From the NCBI GenBank assembly GCA_037043455.1, contig JAWPHD010005576.1:53501-117500 (forward strand): 64,000 nt of DNA. Direction: 5' to 3'. Each line of letters starts with the position of its first letter. Positions within the stretch are counted from its first letter, which is position 1. Source of the stretch: Cyrtodaria siliqua. Taxonomy: Eukaryota; Mollusca; Bivalvia; Adapedonta; Hiatellidae. The notes beneath the pieces are model-generated. The model saw only the letters and a program-made list of their open reading frames with translations. It searched no databases and had not been told where the DNA came from. The translations under genes and the position numbers were made by a program. Shown piece after piece: positions 35,201-43,779 of this stretch.

Positions 35201-38200
35201 TGAATTTTGTTAATTTATTACGTCTGCGTTGACACTGTTGTGTAGAACATAGATTCCAATGTGTAAGTTTATAGAGATAACTAAATGCTCGATGGCGCGC
35301 TATATTATAACCTCACATTTTGCCCTCTCAGAGTCTTATAGGTGGTAAAATGATTGAAAACAAGCTTAAATTAAAAAAGCTTAACATTTTCTAACCATTT
35401 GACCTGTGCAACGGGTTCCCAGGAGTCTAAGAAGAATTGAAAACCAGCTTAACTTAAAGAAATCACTACCTATTTCACAATTTCCTCATTTTTTGCACCT
35501 TTGACCATTTGTCCTGGAACATTGGCGCTCCTGAAGTATCAGAGGGAATGAAAACCAGCTTAACTTAAACTACTCTTAAATCTCTTAAATACTGAATACC
35601 CAAGATGACATGGATTGATGATGTCCAGTCATTTCTAAACCCTATGGACATTGGCACCTCAGGTGTCTAAGAAGGATTACAAACTAGTGTAAAGTAACGC
35701 CAAAGACCTACACTTTTCACTTTAATACGTTGATGGAATTCCATATTTTGACCCAGAGACACATGCCCCTTGGCCCTAGGGCAAACATTTGGTAGTGATT
35801 GAAAAAAGGCATCACTTTAAAGGTTCTTTCAAAGACCTTCAAATTGATACCAATGATATATGGATGATGTTAAAATTTCCGACTTATTGACATGTTGCCC
35901 TGGCGTCCCAGAGGTCTCCGCAGGATCGAAAACCGGCTTTTGCGGTTGACTGTCCTCCTTGAATGCTACTTTCCCTGTCCTTAGTTTCTTTTTTAAAAAG
36001 GGAACTGAAGTCGAAAAGAAAATGTAGTATTCACAGAACACGGTCGACAATATCACACGTTCAAAACAAATAACATTACAACAAGTATACAGCCTAACGG
36101 GGTATTTTCGCCCGTTTTTGGCAAGGTTAAGTTCAAGGTTAAACCTTTTTCAAACGGGAATAATTTAAAATAATATGAATCAGTACGTTATAGGCATATA
36201 AGCTGTATTCATTGGATCATGTTGAAGATGTGAGCAGCACAACTGTATTGTTGTATACCTAATACTTTGAAAGTTATTAGCCACAATTGCTTGTGAAAGG
36301 CATGTTAAACCTTTTATTCACAGGAGAATAACTAAAACATATGAATCATAGAGTTTTGAGTCTTTATTGGATGTATTCATTGGCTCATGCTGAAGAAGTG
36401 TACAACGTTTCATTGTTGTAGACCTTATACTTTGAAAATTATTAGCCACAATCAGTTGTTAAGTAAAATTCAACGGACAGACAGACGGACGGACAAACGG
36501 ACGGACAAGGTCACGTCATAATACGTCCCTTAGGGCTTATAAAAATAAATAGAAGCAAAGTATGCGAAGTACCTACGTACGTACGGATTACCTAGACGTT
36601 ATTAATATACCCGCTGTTTTGTAAAAATCATGTATAAAAAGGCATAACTTATTCTAGAGAGCGTGGACATTTAACCAGACACACTTGCACTGACGATAGA
36701 TGGCAAACATTATTCTAATATCCAGCAAGAGTATGTTTTAGAATGTTGGGCTGTGATTTACATCGAGTTCATTCGTTACTGAACGCAGCCAAAATATGGC
36801 TAATAATATGAAAGGCGACAACATTTCTGACGAGTTCTAACCGTTTCAAGTCCCTATAAGTATTGAAAATCAATTCATTCGTTGTTCTCAATATTTCAAA
36901 GATGAACCCAATATTTTAACCAAAAGTCAAATGCATCGTATGCGTCAGTTATAAACGCCGCTAATCCAGCTGATATAGCAAACATATATATATATATATA
37001 CCACGACAATCTCATTAAAAGAAAAAAAAACTTATCACGTTATGATACTCAACGCTACAAAAGAGGCGTAGAGTATCAAAGCGTAATTAAGATTTGATTT
37101 TAATGAGATTGATGCCAAGATAATATTGAAATATATAATTTCCGAAACGATTGATAAACAACTGTGCTATAATGCCCATATTGATCTAAAGAGTTTTATC
37201 GGCCATGGTGTTTTTAGACATTGGTCTGTTAAATAGGTTCATGGCATTCTATGAGTACCTTTGGTTTTAATTGATGTTTGCTGACTGTTTTTCATTGTTT
37301 ACTTCTTTAGACGACGTTCTTCTTAATAAATATATAAACGATCTTACATGAATACTCATTCATTATTGCATTTATTAAACGAGTTTGCAAAATGACATAA
37401 TACTGAATACTCTCTTATTTAGAGCTGAGTACTTAATACTCCTTCATTTTAGACCCCAGTACTGAATACTATTTAACATGGATAACCCGAGTACTGAATA
37501 CTATTTTAACCCGGGCCCTGGGTACTGAATGCTCTCTTAAGTTGCCCTGAATACTGCGTACCAAAAGGGAGATGAAACAGTCCCTATAATATCATGTAGA
37601 GATATTTAACCTGCAAAATCACATTATCATACGATCCTACAGATATATATAGTAGGCTTTAAAAAAAAAAATTACTGTTTATTTATTTTTTTAGGAGGGA
37701 GAAAGAGAGAGAGTGGGGATTTTGTTAATTAAAATTTGATACGCAGTAGCCATGGTAGTCTAATAAAGAAGTATGATACACACTGATATAAAGATAATAG
37801 CTCCGAGTCAATTGTGTTTGTAAAAGAGACGCTTAAATACGATATACCAACACATATAGTCAGCTAATGCCGTTTTTCTTCAGATGCCATATGTCAAATA
37901 ATAAAATGTCACTGGTGATGAATAATAAACGCATACTAAGTTTGATCGCAATTGCCCTTTGTGTTAATCAAACCGAGACTGCAATACCTTTTATATTTAT
38001 CGTGGTCGGCGATTTCCAAATTTCTCCTTTCAGATTTTTACGTCAAACGTCTCCCCGCGCTTGCAATCAGGACTTATTCATTCCAATCTCTGGAGATCGC
38101 TCAGCCCGATATTTATATACACAAATCACATTCTTTCAAATACTTTGTTTTGTTACTTGAACTATTTTAAAGGCTCTGAATATTACTTAATCACCCTTAG

Positions 38201-41200
38201 GATATGCTGTCTGCTTTTTAATTAGTCTTTTGACTGCTACTTGTGACACGCAGGCTTTAAAACCTCCGCTACCAACGGAATTCCATTTTGTTTGTTTCGC
38301 CCATTGCTATCTCGTTGAGGTCAAAGCAAAGCAGTGAAGAACTGGGACTAAAGCCGCTGGCCATGGAATGGTATGACAATACCACATTGAAGGTTCCATG
38401 TTCACACTCATATGCATACCATCGTCAGGATGGCTAAACAATATTGCCATTTTAAATATTCTGTTTTGTTCAACCAGGGTCTGGAGGGCGTGAACGGTAG
38501 CAAGGAGTTTTCACTACCGTTCACGAATAGTCTCAATCAAACCGAGACTACAATATTTTTTATATTTATCGTGTTCGGCGATTTCCAAATGTCTCCTTTC
38601 ATATTATTTTACCCTCTAGGAACGTTTCTTGTGACCAAATGTTGACCGTGTTAAACAGTGAAGATAAAGAGTTATTTCGATGGGAATGTACGGATAACAC
38701 GATAACATTCGATACTCTAGGCACGGGCGTGAATTATATTAGACTGAATTTGCAGAACAATCGCACGGACAGAGGTGGGAACTTTTGGTTCGGGTTTCGA
38801 GGTATAGTATAGTTATAATTTGTGTTTCTATCTGTTTTAAATAAAAGCTTTTAGAAATTCAGTTCGATTACGAATGTTTTTATGAATCTTCTGCTTTTTC
38901 ATAATATATATATAATTGTATGTACCGTGTTTGGCTCCAAATTAACACAATTTAGTAGACCAAAGTCGGAACACACAATCGTGAAACAGTATGTTTCTAT
39001 GCCTTAGATAGCTTTGAAGTAGAATACCACTTAAGCCAGTGCTAGGAGGTGTGAGAGGTGTTGCTTCTTACATTACCTCTCATGAAAAGGCTCCATAAAC
39101 CCGAGTCCGATACTTTTTTCTCTTGGTTGTGTTTGTTGCTTCCAAACGATCACCCATATCAGTATTTATTAGATAAAAATAAATAAGGCTTTCTTTTTAT
39201 CTGATTTTAGCAAATAAACCGGCACATCTGACCATTACTTGTCCAGCCATTATTCCAACTGACTGTAGTGTTACGAGGTCAACAACATCATCGACCACGA
39301 CGACGACGACACAGAAAATGACAAATGGGACGACGCAGAAAACAACAAATGGTACAGGTAAAACTATATTTGTAAATATACATCTAAAAACATCTAAAAA
39401 CTATGAAGAACCAGAATAATATAAATAATTTTGCATGAATTGTATATGCGTATGTACTTGTAAGTCCAATGAAAAGCTGTTATGTGTACATTCAAGGCGT
39501 ACATTAATTTAAGTAAAATAAGTACTATGAATATAACTCATTTTATGTTTTGCACTATATTGTACATGTTTATTACTAAAACAAGCATTGTATGCCATTG
39601 TTGTTTACCACAGATAAGATCATCATCATCGTATGCGCGCTCTACTGATAGCCGCTATCATTGCTTGCTGCATATACTATCATACGTGTGGAAGGGAAGA
39701 GAAACAGGTATTGTACATGCATATAATCAAATATGCATGCACCTGATACATTTTGTAACCGTGTTTAAGCATAGCAACCATAGTATTACTTTAGAAAAAT
39801 TATGATATTCAACAAAACATCAAATAGGGTTTACCTACGTCCGATTTTAAACAGTTTATTTGGATATCGTGATAGATAGCGGTACACACTATTCATAACA
39901 TCAATAGAAATACAATTAAATTACCGACATTGGTGGTATGCGTTGATCATTTAAAAAATCTAACCCGCCCAATAACGGCAAAAACTGCACTATAAAACCG
40001 TTTATCAAAACTCTGTCCAGGTGTTCAGGTCATATACTAATGTATATGTGCCGATTAACCGTATGGTTTCATTGATGGGTTCTTAAAATACCCGTGATTG
40101 AATTTGCGTAAAATGAATTATGATTTGGTACCTCTTACTTCGACGCTTCATTTTTTCGGAGTTTGGTCTTGCTGGTTAAAGTCGTTTATATAGTGTCTAT
40201 AGAGTTTGCATTTTCACAACGTGTAAGTTATATATATGTATACCTCGTCGTCAGTAGGTTTAGAAACAGTGTACATTTGTTGTTAAATTTGGCTGTTGTT
40301 AGCGGTATAGCTACTTTACTGATTAGCGATGGATCACGTTAAAATTCTGTACTGTTGATTTTTATGAATATTGAGTTCTGCTCAACCCGGGGCAAGAGGG
40401 CGTGAGGGAAGCTAGCATATTTCACTACCGCTCATGAACAGTCTCAATCAAACCGAGACTGCAATATTTCGTATGTCGTGCTCGGCCGTTTCCAAAGGTA
40501 TATTATCATACTCTTTTTTTAACGCAACGCATTTGAAGTTGATGTGCGCTGCTCATTGAATACGGTGTTTAAAAACGCAGTGAATATTAAAACATGATAG
40601 AAATAGTTCTTATAAAGATTTTTATACACATTTAGGAGGACAGTGCATCTCAAACTATAGACGACCAACCTATCATCAACAACTATCCACCGAATGAGAG
40701 ATCCCATGATGAAACAGAAATGATTAGAGAGAATATAGGATCAACCGAATTTAAAGTTGAAGCATCAGTAATTACAGAAAAACAACCAAAACCAGATGAA
40801 GACACAATAGAAGACAAACATATTGAAAAAATACATACTCTCCATCAAATGCATAACAAACATTTAAATGAAAGGGAATCAATTCCACTTGAAACTGTAA
40901 TTCAAGTGGATGACACAACTGTAGGTGCTCATTCGGAAACTAATATTTCGAATGCGGACATTCCAGAAAAGGTTACTGTCATGCATGTAATGAAAGATGG
41001 TGAACACATTAAGAAAAGGAAAAAACGTAAAAAGAAACATCGCACAGAAGGCAAAATGCAGCATGTTTCAGAAATAGGAATAACATCCAACAACGTTGTT
41101 AGCTATTCAGAAGATCATATTTTCCAAGAAACGCCCGAACAAGAGGCCGAGGAACATGAACAAGTTGAAACAAAAAGATCACGTAAACATAAAAAGAAAA

Positions 41201-41628
41201 AACTTAATAAACTGAAAGAAACTGATGAAACAATGACACGTGAACATAAAATTCTTGACGGTGTCACCGCTAAAGGTACTGAGTCAGAAAGAAAGATTTT
41301 GAATATAAAATCTCCAGAAAAGGTCACAGATAATGTCATACATGTAATGCCAGTTGGTGAGCACATTAACAACAGGAACGGACCTAAACAGATTTATCAC
41401 ACGGAGGGAGACATAGCATCTGTTGCAGAAGTAGACATGCCTTCTATCAACGATGTTAATGATATAGAAGGTCATCATACTCTTCAAGAAATACCAAATC
41501 AATTTGACGAAGAACATGAACAAGTAAAAACAAAAAGATCAAGTAAACATAAAAGGAAGAAACTTAAACTGACAGAAATGGAAACAGAAGGCTCCGGTTC
41601 TGATGAAAGGATACCGGCGCTTGATTAA
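26203..41628 (+). CDS. Gene B: SUEL-lectin-like / CUB-like / Thr-stalk receptor (multi-exon, damaged membrane exon)
   Basis: Seven exons were rebuilt by phase: 26203-26260 signal (ends phase 1); 32087-32449 lectin-like (1 to 1); 33034-33226 CUB-like N half (1 to 2); 38620-38801 CUB-like C half (2 to 1); 39211-39357 stalk (1 to 1); 39614-39707 membrane; 40636-41628 tail (phase 0). All have GT/AG borders. The product would be a type I surface protein. The cysteine pattern of the lectin-like exon fits SUEL/Gal_lectin domains, known for carbohydrate binding. The membrane exon is 94 bp against 101 bp in A', with a 10-bp loss that brings TGA into frame at 39646. As read, the ectodomain therefore ends after 325 codons and the 330-residue tail is out of frame. 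It may be a fresh pseudogene, a soluble form, an allele, or an assembly error. A polyadenylation signal AATAAA lies at 41826. Confidence 0.75.
26261..27084. other. Gene B intron 1, first part
   Basis: Unique AT-rich sequence followed by a GC-rich CGGGCGGAGGCCGCGGCGGA stretch near 27045, just before the ~160-bp satellite. No exon recognised. Confidence 0.45.
27085..29335. repeat. ~160-bp satellite split by a Penelope-like insertion
   Basis: Units begin TATATCTCAGCATTACCATG and run through CATCAAACTTTAACA, GGTCAC, GACCTACTTTCTCCAA and CGTTAACC. One unit lies at about 27085-27232 and at least three more at about 28768-28920, 28935-29080 and 29100-29240, with fragments to 29335. The gap between them, 27236-28750, is filled by the minus-strand retroelement. 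Confidence 0.8.
27236..28750 (-). mobile_element. Penelope-like retroelement fragment with internal deletion
   Basis: Read on the minus strand from 28750, it gives FVLVPADKAANNVI, then YWIPKLHKNPYKARFISNSS, SKLLTF, FLDLDLSIENG and IYDKRNDFNFDIVNYP, an order I recognise from Penelope-type reverse transcriptases. Between SKLLTF and FLDLDLS the catalytic palm is missing, so an internal deletion has removed the active site. The tail continues in broken frames to about 27236 and supplies the 3' end shared with dispersed fragments at 13780, 34215, 34690 and 41888. Family assignment is by recognition of motifs; the exact clade is uncertain. Confidence 0.7.
29600..30690. repeat. ~30-bp TTGAGTATTGATACC minisatellite with inverted end
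   Basis: About 27 units of CATTGAGTATTGATACCCCT with variable spacers run to about 30478. The final ~210 bp carry the unit in the opposite orientation (GGGTATCAATACTCAATG). A longer block is duplicated: about 30023-30262 and 30287-30450 share CACATTCAGTATCGATAAG-like and ACATTGAGTACATATAAAAT segments. Confidence 0.9.
30691..31032. other. Gene B intron 1 spacer
   Basis: Unique AT-rich sequence between the minisatellite and the TTAA-flanked MITE. Nothing recognised. Confidence 0.4.
31037..31375. mobile_element. 339-bp MITE flanked by TTAA (piggyBac-like)
   Basis: The left end AGGGGCTGTGCTCTT and the right end AAGAGCATAGTCCCT are inverted copies with two mismatches. TTAA occurs on both sides (31033-31036 and 31376-31379), the target used by piggyBac-type elements. 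No coding capacity. Same flank type and size as the element at 50229. Confidence 0.8.
31376..31997. other. Gene B intron 1, last part
   Basis: AT-rich, with short repeated GGTACTCATC elements near 31640. It leads to the GAA repeat. No exon recognised. Confidence 0.4.
31998..32055 (+). repeat. (GAA)n microsatellite just before the lectin-like exon
   Basis: About 19 GAA triplets end 31 bp before the exon start. The repeat is in frame with the exon and opens an artificial Met plus poly-Lys start at 32008, followed by a short hydrophobic stretch made from the polypyrimidine tract. Confidence 0.9.
32087..32449 (+). CDS. Gene B exon 2: SUEL/Gal_lectin-like domain
   Basis: A 363-bp exon, phase 1 to 1, with acceptor TTATTTTACAG and donor G|GTAAGA. 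About 120 residues with 10 cysteines: LSLSCSAGRIAIGDISVGA, then CC...DC, HHDCNGKQTC and YPPYTDYMFMEYYCIGG. The order LxCxxGxIxI ... C ... CxGKxxC ... C ... YxxxxYxC fits SUEL-type (galactose/rhamnose-binding) lectin domains, although the usual YGR is replaced by VGA and the loop before the last cysteines is longer. Three N-glycosylation sequons are present (NTS, NGT, NHT). The gene C exon at 61539 is the clear paralogue. Sugar binding is not shown by the sequence. Confidence 0.75.
32450..33033. other. Gene B intron 2
   Basis: Bounded by GTAAGA and CTATGATAG. It contains a C-rich run near 32590 and no recognised element. It is a short intron by the standards of this gene. Confidence 0.5.
33034..33226 (+). 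CDS. Gene B exon 3: CUB-like domain, N-terminal half
   Basis: A 193-bp exon, phase 1 to 2. It encodes ILEMCGSPV, NTMVYLWNAGF, CSCSVATDDCNASIEMITIQ and ELTGN, closely matched by gene C at 63037 (NSTVYLWNDGF, CSCSIESDNCNAPMQVITIQ, ELTGN). Four cysteines and alternating hydrophobic strands fit a CUB-like beta sandwich. The call is structural; the domain is more divergent than typical CUB. It joins in frame to 38620, giving Thr-Asn-Val-Ser-Cys. Confidence 0.7.
33227..34214. other. Gene B intron 3, first part
   Basis: AT-rich, with small ATTTTATACATTTTATGTATT repeats near 33620-33665. No exon or RNA gene recognised. Confidence 0.4.
34215..35030 (+). mobile_element. Two tandem retroelement 3'-end fragments (Penelope-like family)
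   Basis: 34215-34680 is the clearest fragment of the shared 3' end, with CTTTATTTACACTGTCCCGT and CACTGACCGTTCCAAGG. 34690-35030 is a second, more diverged copy that repeats TTATTGGGATGACA, GACCGTTCCAAGGATG and TTTGACTGTG. Both are in + orientation, opposite to the longer copy at 27236. A further ~40-bp scrap lies at about 35940-35980. Confidence 0.7.
35345..35935. repeat. Diverged ~130-160 bp tandem repeat
   Basis: At least four units carry GAAAACCAGCTTAACTTAAA-like, CCATTTGACC/CCATTTGTCC and AGGAGTCTAAGA/AGGTGTCTAAGA-like segments. Similarity is low but in register. No coding potential. Confidence 0.55.
36100..36540. repeat. Two-unit ~170-bp repeat ending in a GGACGGACAAACGGAC tract
   Basis: Both units contain TGTATTCATTGG, ATGTTGAAGA/ATGCTGAAGA and TTATTAGCCACAAT. 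The right end is a GACAGACGGACGGAC tract, a common end of dispersed mollusc repeats. The boundaries are approximate. Confidence 0.5.
37005..37115. mobile_element. ~110-bp hairpin repeat
   Basis: CAATCTCATTAAAA at 37007 and TTTTAATGAGATTG at 37099 are inverted copies. Inside them, TGATACTCAACGC pairs with GCGTAGAGTATCA, leaving a short loop. It is probably a small foldback or MITE. Confidence 0.6.
37340..37401. repeat. Half copy of the hairpin element
   Basis: GATCTTACATGAATACTCAT followed by CATTTATTAAACGAGTTTGC matches the inverted right arm of the elements at 11844 and 62568. Only this one arm is present. Confidence 0.75.
37400..37560. repeat. GAGTACTGAATACTC degenerate minisatellite
   Basis: Five or six units of roughly 30 bp carry AGTACTGAATACT with spacers that turn progressively GC-rich (GACCCCAGTACTG, CCCGAGTACTG). 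Short and degenerate. Confidence 0.6.
37960..38600. repeat. ~570-bp dispersed repeat with direct terminal repeats
   Basis: It is related to 43780-44310 over ~530 bp (GTCTCCCCGCGCTTGCAATC, TGGAGATCGC and TTCCATTTTGTTT shared). The sequence AATCAAACCGAGACT to TCGGCGATTTCCAAA occurs at both ends (about 37968-38032 and 38536-38600). The right copy ends about 20 bp before gene B's second CUB-like exon. Confidence 0.7.
38620..38801 (+). CDS. Gene B exon 4: CUB-like domain, C-terminal half
   Basis: A 182-bp exon, phase 2 to 1, with acceptor CCCTCTAG and donor G|GTATAG. It encodes NVSCDQMLTVLNSEDKELFR, then WECTDNTITFDTLGTG, NYIRLNLQNNRTDRG and NFWFGF. It is the same length as the A' exon at 12852 and similar throughout. 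The cysteine pair and NYIxLxLQN strand fit the second sheet of a CUB-like domain. The domain finishes on the next exon with LTITCPA. Confidence 0.75.
39211..39357 (+). CDS. Gene B exon 5: short Thr-rich stalk
   Basis: A 147-bp exon, phase 1 to 1, with donor G|GTAAAAC. It starts NKPAHLTITCPAI and a second Cys, as in the stalk exons at 3 and 13442, then TTSSTTTTTTTQ and two TNGTTQ-type repeats with N-glycosylation sequons. At 49 residues it is far shorter than the stalks of gene A and locus A'. Stalk length is thus the most variable part of the ectodomain. Confidence 0.75.
39614..39707 (+). pseudogene. Gene B exon 6: membrane exon with 10-bp loss
   Basis: The exon lies between acceptor TTTACCACAG and donor CAG|GTATTG and aligns with the intact exon at 14414. 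It has one extra ATC triplet and lacks 10 bp after GTATGCG. In the incoming frame it reads DKIIIIVCALY and stops at TGA 39646-39648. The hydrophobic remainder is in another frame, where an ATG at 39633 opens MRALLIAAIIACCIYYHTC and continues in phase 0 into the tail exon. The incoming frame cannot reach the tail without a frameshift. Confidence 0.8.
40370..40500. repeat. Partial copy of the ~570-bp dispersed repeat
   Basis: TGAATATTGAGTTCTGCTCA and CAATCAAACCGAGACTGCAA match 44200-44300 and 38490-38560. It lies in the last intron of gene B. Confidence 0.65.
40636..41628 (+). CDS. Gene B exon 7: Lys-rich repeated cytoplasmic tail
   Basis: It starts after acceptor CACATTTAG in phase 0 and runs 330 codons to TAA at 41626. 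It is acidic and hydrophilic with two repeats of about 120 residues: KVTVMHVM...GEHIKKRKKRKKKHRTEG, QEAEEHEQVETKRSRKHKKK; then NVIHVMPVGEHINNRNGPKQ, DEEHEQVKTKRSSKHKRKKL. The three clusters KKRKKRKKKHR, KRSRKHKKKK and KRSSKHKRKK look like nuclear localisation signals. The open frame is intact over its full length while the preceding membrane exon is broken, which suggests the lesion is recent or the tail is still translated. There are no Tyr-based motifs like those in gene A. Confidence 0.8.
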   Translation, partial: EDSASQTIDDQPIINNYPPNERSHDETEMIRENIGSTEFKVEASVITEKQPKPDEDTIEDKHIEKIHTLHQMHNKHLNERESIPLETVIQVDDTTVGAHSETNISNADIPEKVTVMHVMKDGEHIKKRKKRKKKHRTEGKMQHVSEIGITSNNVVSYSEDHIFQETPEQEAEEHEQVETKRSRKHKKKKLNKLKETDETMTREHKILDGVTAKGTESERKILNIKSPEKVTDNVIHVMPVGEHINNRNGPKQIYHTEGDIASVAEVDMPSINDVNDIEGHHTLQEIPNQFDEEHEQVKTKRSSKHKRKKLKLTEMETEGSGSDERIPALD

Positions 41629-41825
41629 GTCATTGTTGATGAAGACAAACAATGACGACACGAACACATAGCAGTCAACCCATACCTGTATATATCATAA
41701 TTATGAAACCGAAATTAAGTAAAAGAGAAAATAAAACACAAATTACCGACAATCAGAAGAACCTACGGATGAAGTTATACAAGAGAATATTCCGTTTTCA
41801 TTTTCTGAGCAGTAATATTCAGAAG

Positions 41826-41831
41826 AATAAA
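41826..41831 (+). promoter_or_regulatory. Candidate polyadenylation signal of gene B
   Basis: A canonical AATAAA about 200 bp after the stop codon of the tail exon. It is followed by other AT-rich sequence before the retroelement fragment at 41888. Confidence 0.4.
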
Positions 41832-41887
41832 TGTTCAGATTTCTTGGCAGAAGAGAACGGACTAAATGCTTGAGAAAGAAATGATTT

Positions 41888-42140
41888 AAGGCAAACTTGG
41901 GTTGACAGAAGGGTAATGTGATGTTTGGTGCACCCTAGAACCTGGTTTAAACCCCAGCGGCCTTTTTTGCCACTGACCGTTCCAAAGCGGTAGCCCTATT
42001 GTCAACCCTTTTGTGTTTGTGATGTCTTATTTGGCCTTTTATTCATCTTTAAATTTGTTCTTTGTTTCTGTGTGTGTTTGTTGTTGACTGTCGTCCTTGA
42101 ATGCTGCTTTTCCTGTTCAATTTTTATATCTATATTGTAC
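41888..42140 (+). mobile_element. Retroelement 3'-end fragment (Penelope-like family)
   Basis: A shorter 5' truncation of the fragment at 34215, starting near GGGTTGACAGAAGGGTAA and containing CACTGACCGTTCCAAAGCGG. It ends in CTTTTCCTGTTCAATTTTTA like the other copies. Confidence 0.7.
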
Positions 42141-43010
42141 ATGACTTTGGAAAAAAGTTTTACATTTTTTTGAATACCTAACATACTCATCGGCTACTCA
42201 CCAGAAATACCAGTTTCCAAATCAAAGGAGAACTATTCGGAGTTATTCGAACCTGAATTTCCGCGTTCTCGGTTAACTGTCATGATTTAAAAGACGGTTT
42301 GCACAGAACAAACGTTATTCAGATATTGATCTCCCCAATGAAATATTTAAAGATCACATGCAATAATAATATTTTAAATGTTAAATCTTAAACTGCAAAT
42401 GTAAGATCTTCTCGTGTATATTATCACGATATAGCACCATGCCATGTTGTTTATGCTTCAAGTTATTAAAAGGTGTATACTGTTTAACAGCTGCAAAATA
42501 ACTAAATACTAAGAAAACATTTATAACTGTTCACTTTTCTAATACGCAAACGATGCGACATTTACAAACTTATCAAAATACAGAACTGTTGTAAAAAAAA
42601 ATAAAAAATTATGCATTCTATGAAAAAGCTCTGCTTTGACTTGATGCAAAAAAGCAACGTGTCATTGAAGTATTGTTTGAAATCAGAAATACGTGTAATC
42701 TGTTTTGAATCTGTTTTAAAACATATTATAGTGATTCTACTTGTGTTATTGCTTATGTATAATCTAGAGCATACACGGTAACAGTTATAAGACTCGATGT
42801 ATTAGAGCCGCAATATCGTATTTATTTTCTTGTTTTATTTGCTATAAAAAGATGCCACATTTTTTGTCTATGGTGCTCATTTTCTTTTTAAATATAACTT
42901 TATCCGACTTTTGTATCTTCTTTTGCAATATATGTTTTAAGTTGTCATTTACGTATTAAGTTGTCATTTATGTTAATGATTGTACATGTCACACGGCTAG
43001 AAAAAAATGT

Positions 43011-43085
43011 GCAGCCAGAGCGGGGCTCGTACCCGGGACCTTCGGACTACCGTTCCGATGCTCTTTCGACTGAGCTAACCGGCCG
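43011..43085 (-). tRNA. tRNA-like sequence, probably a tRNA-derived repeat or pseudogene
   Basis: The minus strand reads GGCCGGTTAGCTCAGTCGAA then AGAGC (D-arm and A-box), a 5-bp anticodon stem TCGGA/TCCGA around ACGGTAG, and GGGTACGAGCCCCG (B-box and T-arm). The anticodon position would be GGT (Thr type). The acceptor stem pairs poorly, position 33 is C rather than T, and the B-box has A for T. It is more likely a SINE head or tRNA pseudogene than a working gene. Confidence 0.45.
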
Positions 43086-43261
43086 GACAATGTAACATCA
43101 TTCCACCAGTCAGATATCTATGAACCGTGACACACATATTCGTATTCAGTAATAAAACTAAGAAAAGTAAAAACAACGGTCACATTCACGTAACTCAGCC
43201 GCCCAAAGTCACGCATTCAAAACAAACAACAATTACGTGGATAGATAGAAGCAGTCTGCGA

Positions 43262-43590
43262 CACCACAAACATACAAGGGTTGACAGCAATACTTTGTAA
43301 CGGTCAGTGACACAAACATACAAGGGTTGACAGCAACGCATTGTAACGGTCAGTGACACAAACATACAAGGGTTGACAGCAACGCTTTGTAACGGTCAGT
43401 GACACAAACATACAAGGGTTGACAGCAACGCTTTGTAACGGCCAGTGACACAAACATACAAGGGTTGACAGCAACGCTTTGTAACGGTCAGTGACAAAAA
43501 CATACAAGGGTTGACAGCCACGCTATGTAACGGTCAGTGAGACAAACATACAAGGGTTGACAGCAACGCATTGTAACGGTCAGTGACAAA
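43262..43590. repeat. 46-bp minisatellite derived from a retroelement fragment
   Basis: About seven units of ACAAACATACAAGGGTTGAC plus AGCAACGCTTTGTAACGGTC plus AGTGAC. The unit corresponds, with an internal gap, to the minus strand of the retroelement 3' region (compare 27365-27420: AAAGGGTTGACA ... GGAACGGTCAGTGACA). A short piece of a mobile element appears to have been amplified in tandem. Confidence 0.8.
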
Positions 43591-43779
43591 AACGTCAAAT
43601 GTTCAACTTCAAGTTTCTATCATGTATGTTATCACGATATAGTACCGTGACATGTTGTTTATATTTATTAAAATGTATTATTTAAAATCTGCAAAACATT
43701 AAAACACTGAGAACAATTATAACTGTCGAATATTCCTAGAAGCGACTTTTTACGTGGTCCGAGTAGTGTGGCGGCAGTA

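Noticed and set aside
39614..39660. Programmed frameshift to rescue gene B's membrane exon
   Set aside because: I see no slippery heptamer before the TGA, and the required change corresponds simply to a 10-bp loss relative to the paralogous exon.
43011..43085. A functional tRNA-Thr gene on the minus strand
   Set aside because: The acceptor stem pairs poorly, position 33 is not T and the B-box deviates; it is kept only as a tRNA-like repeat.
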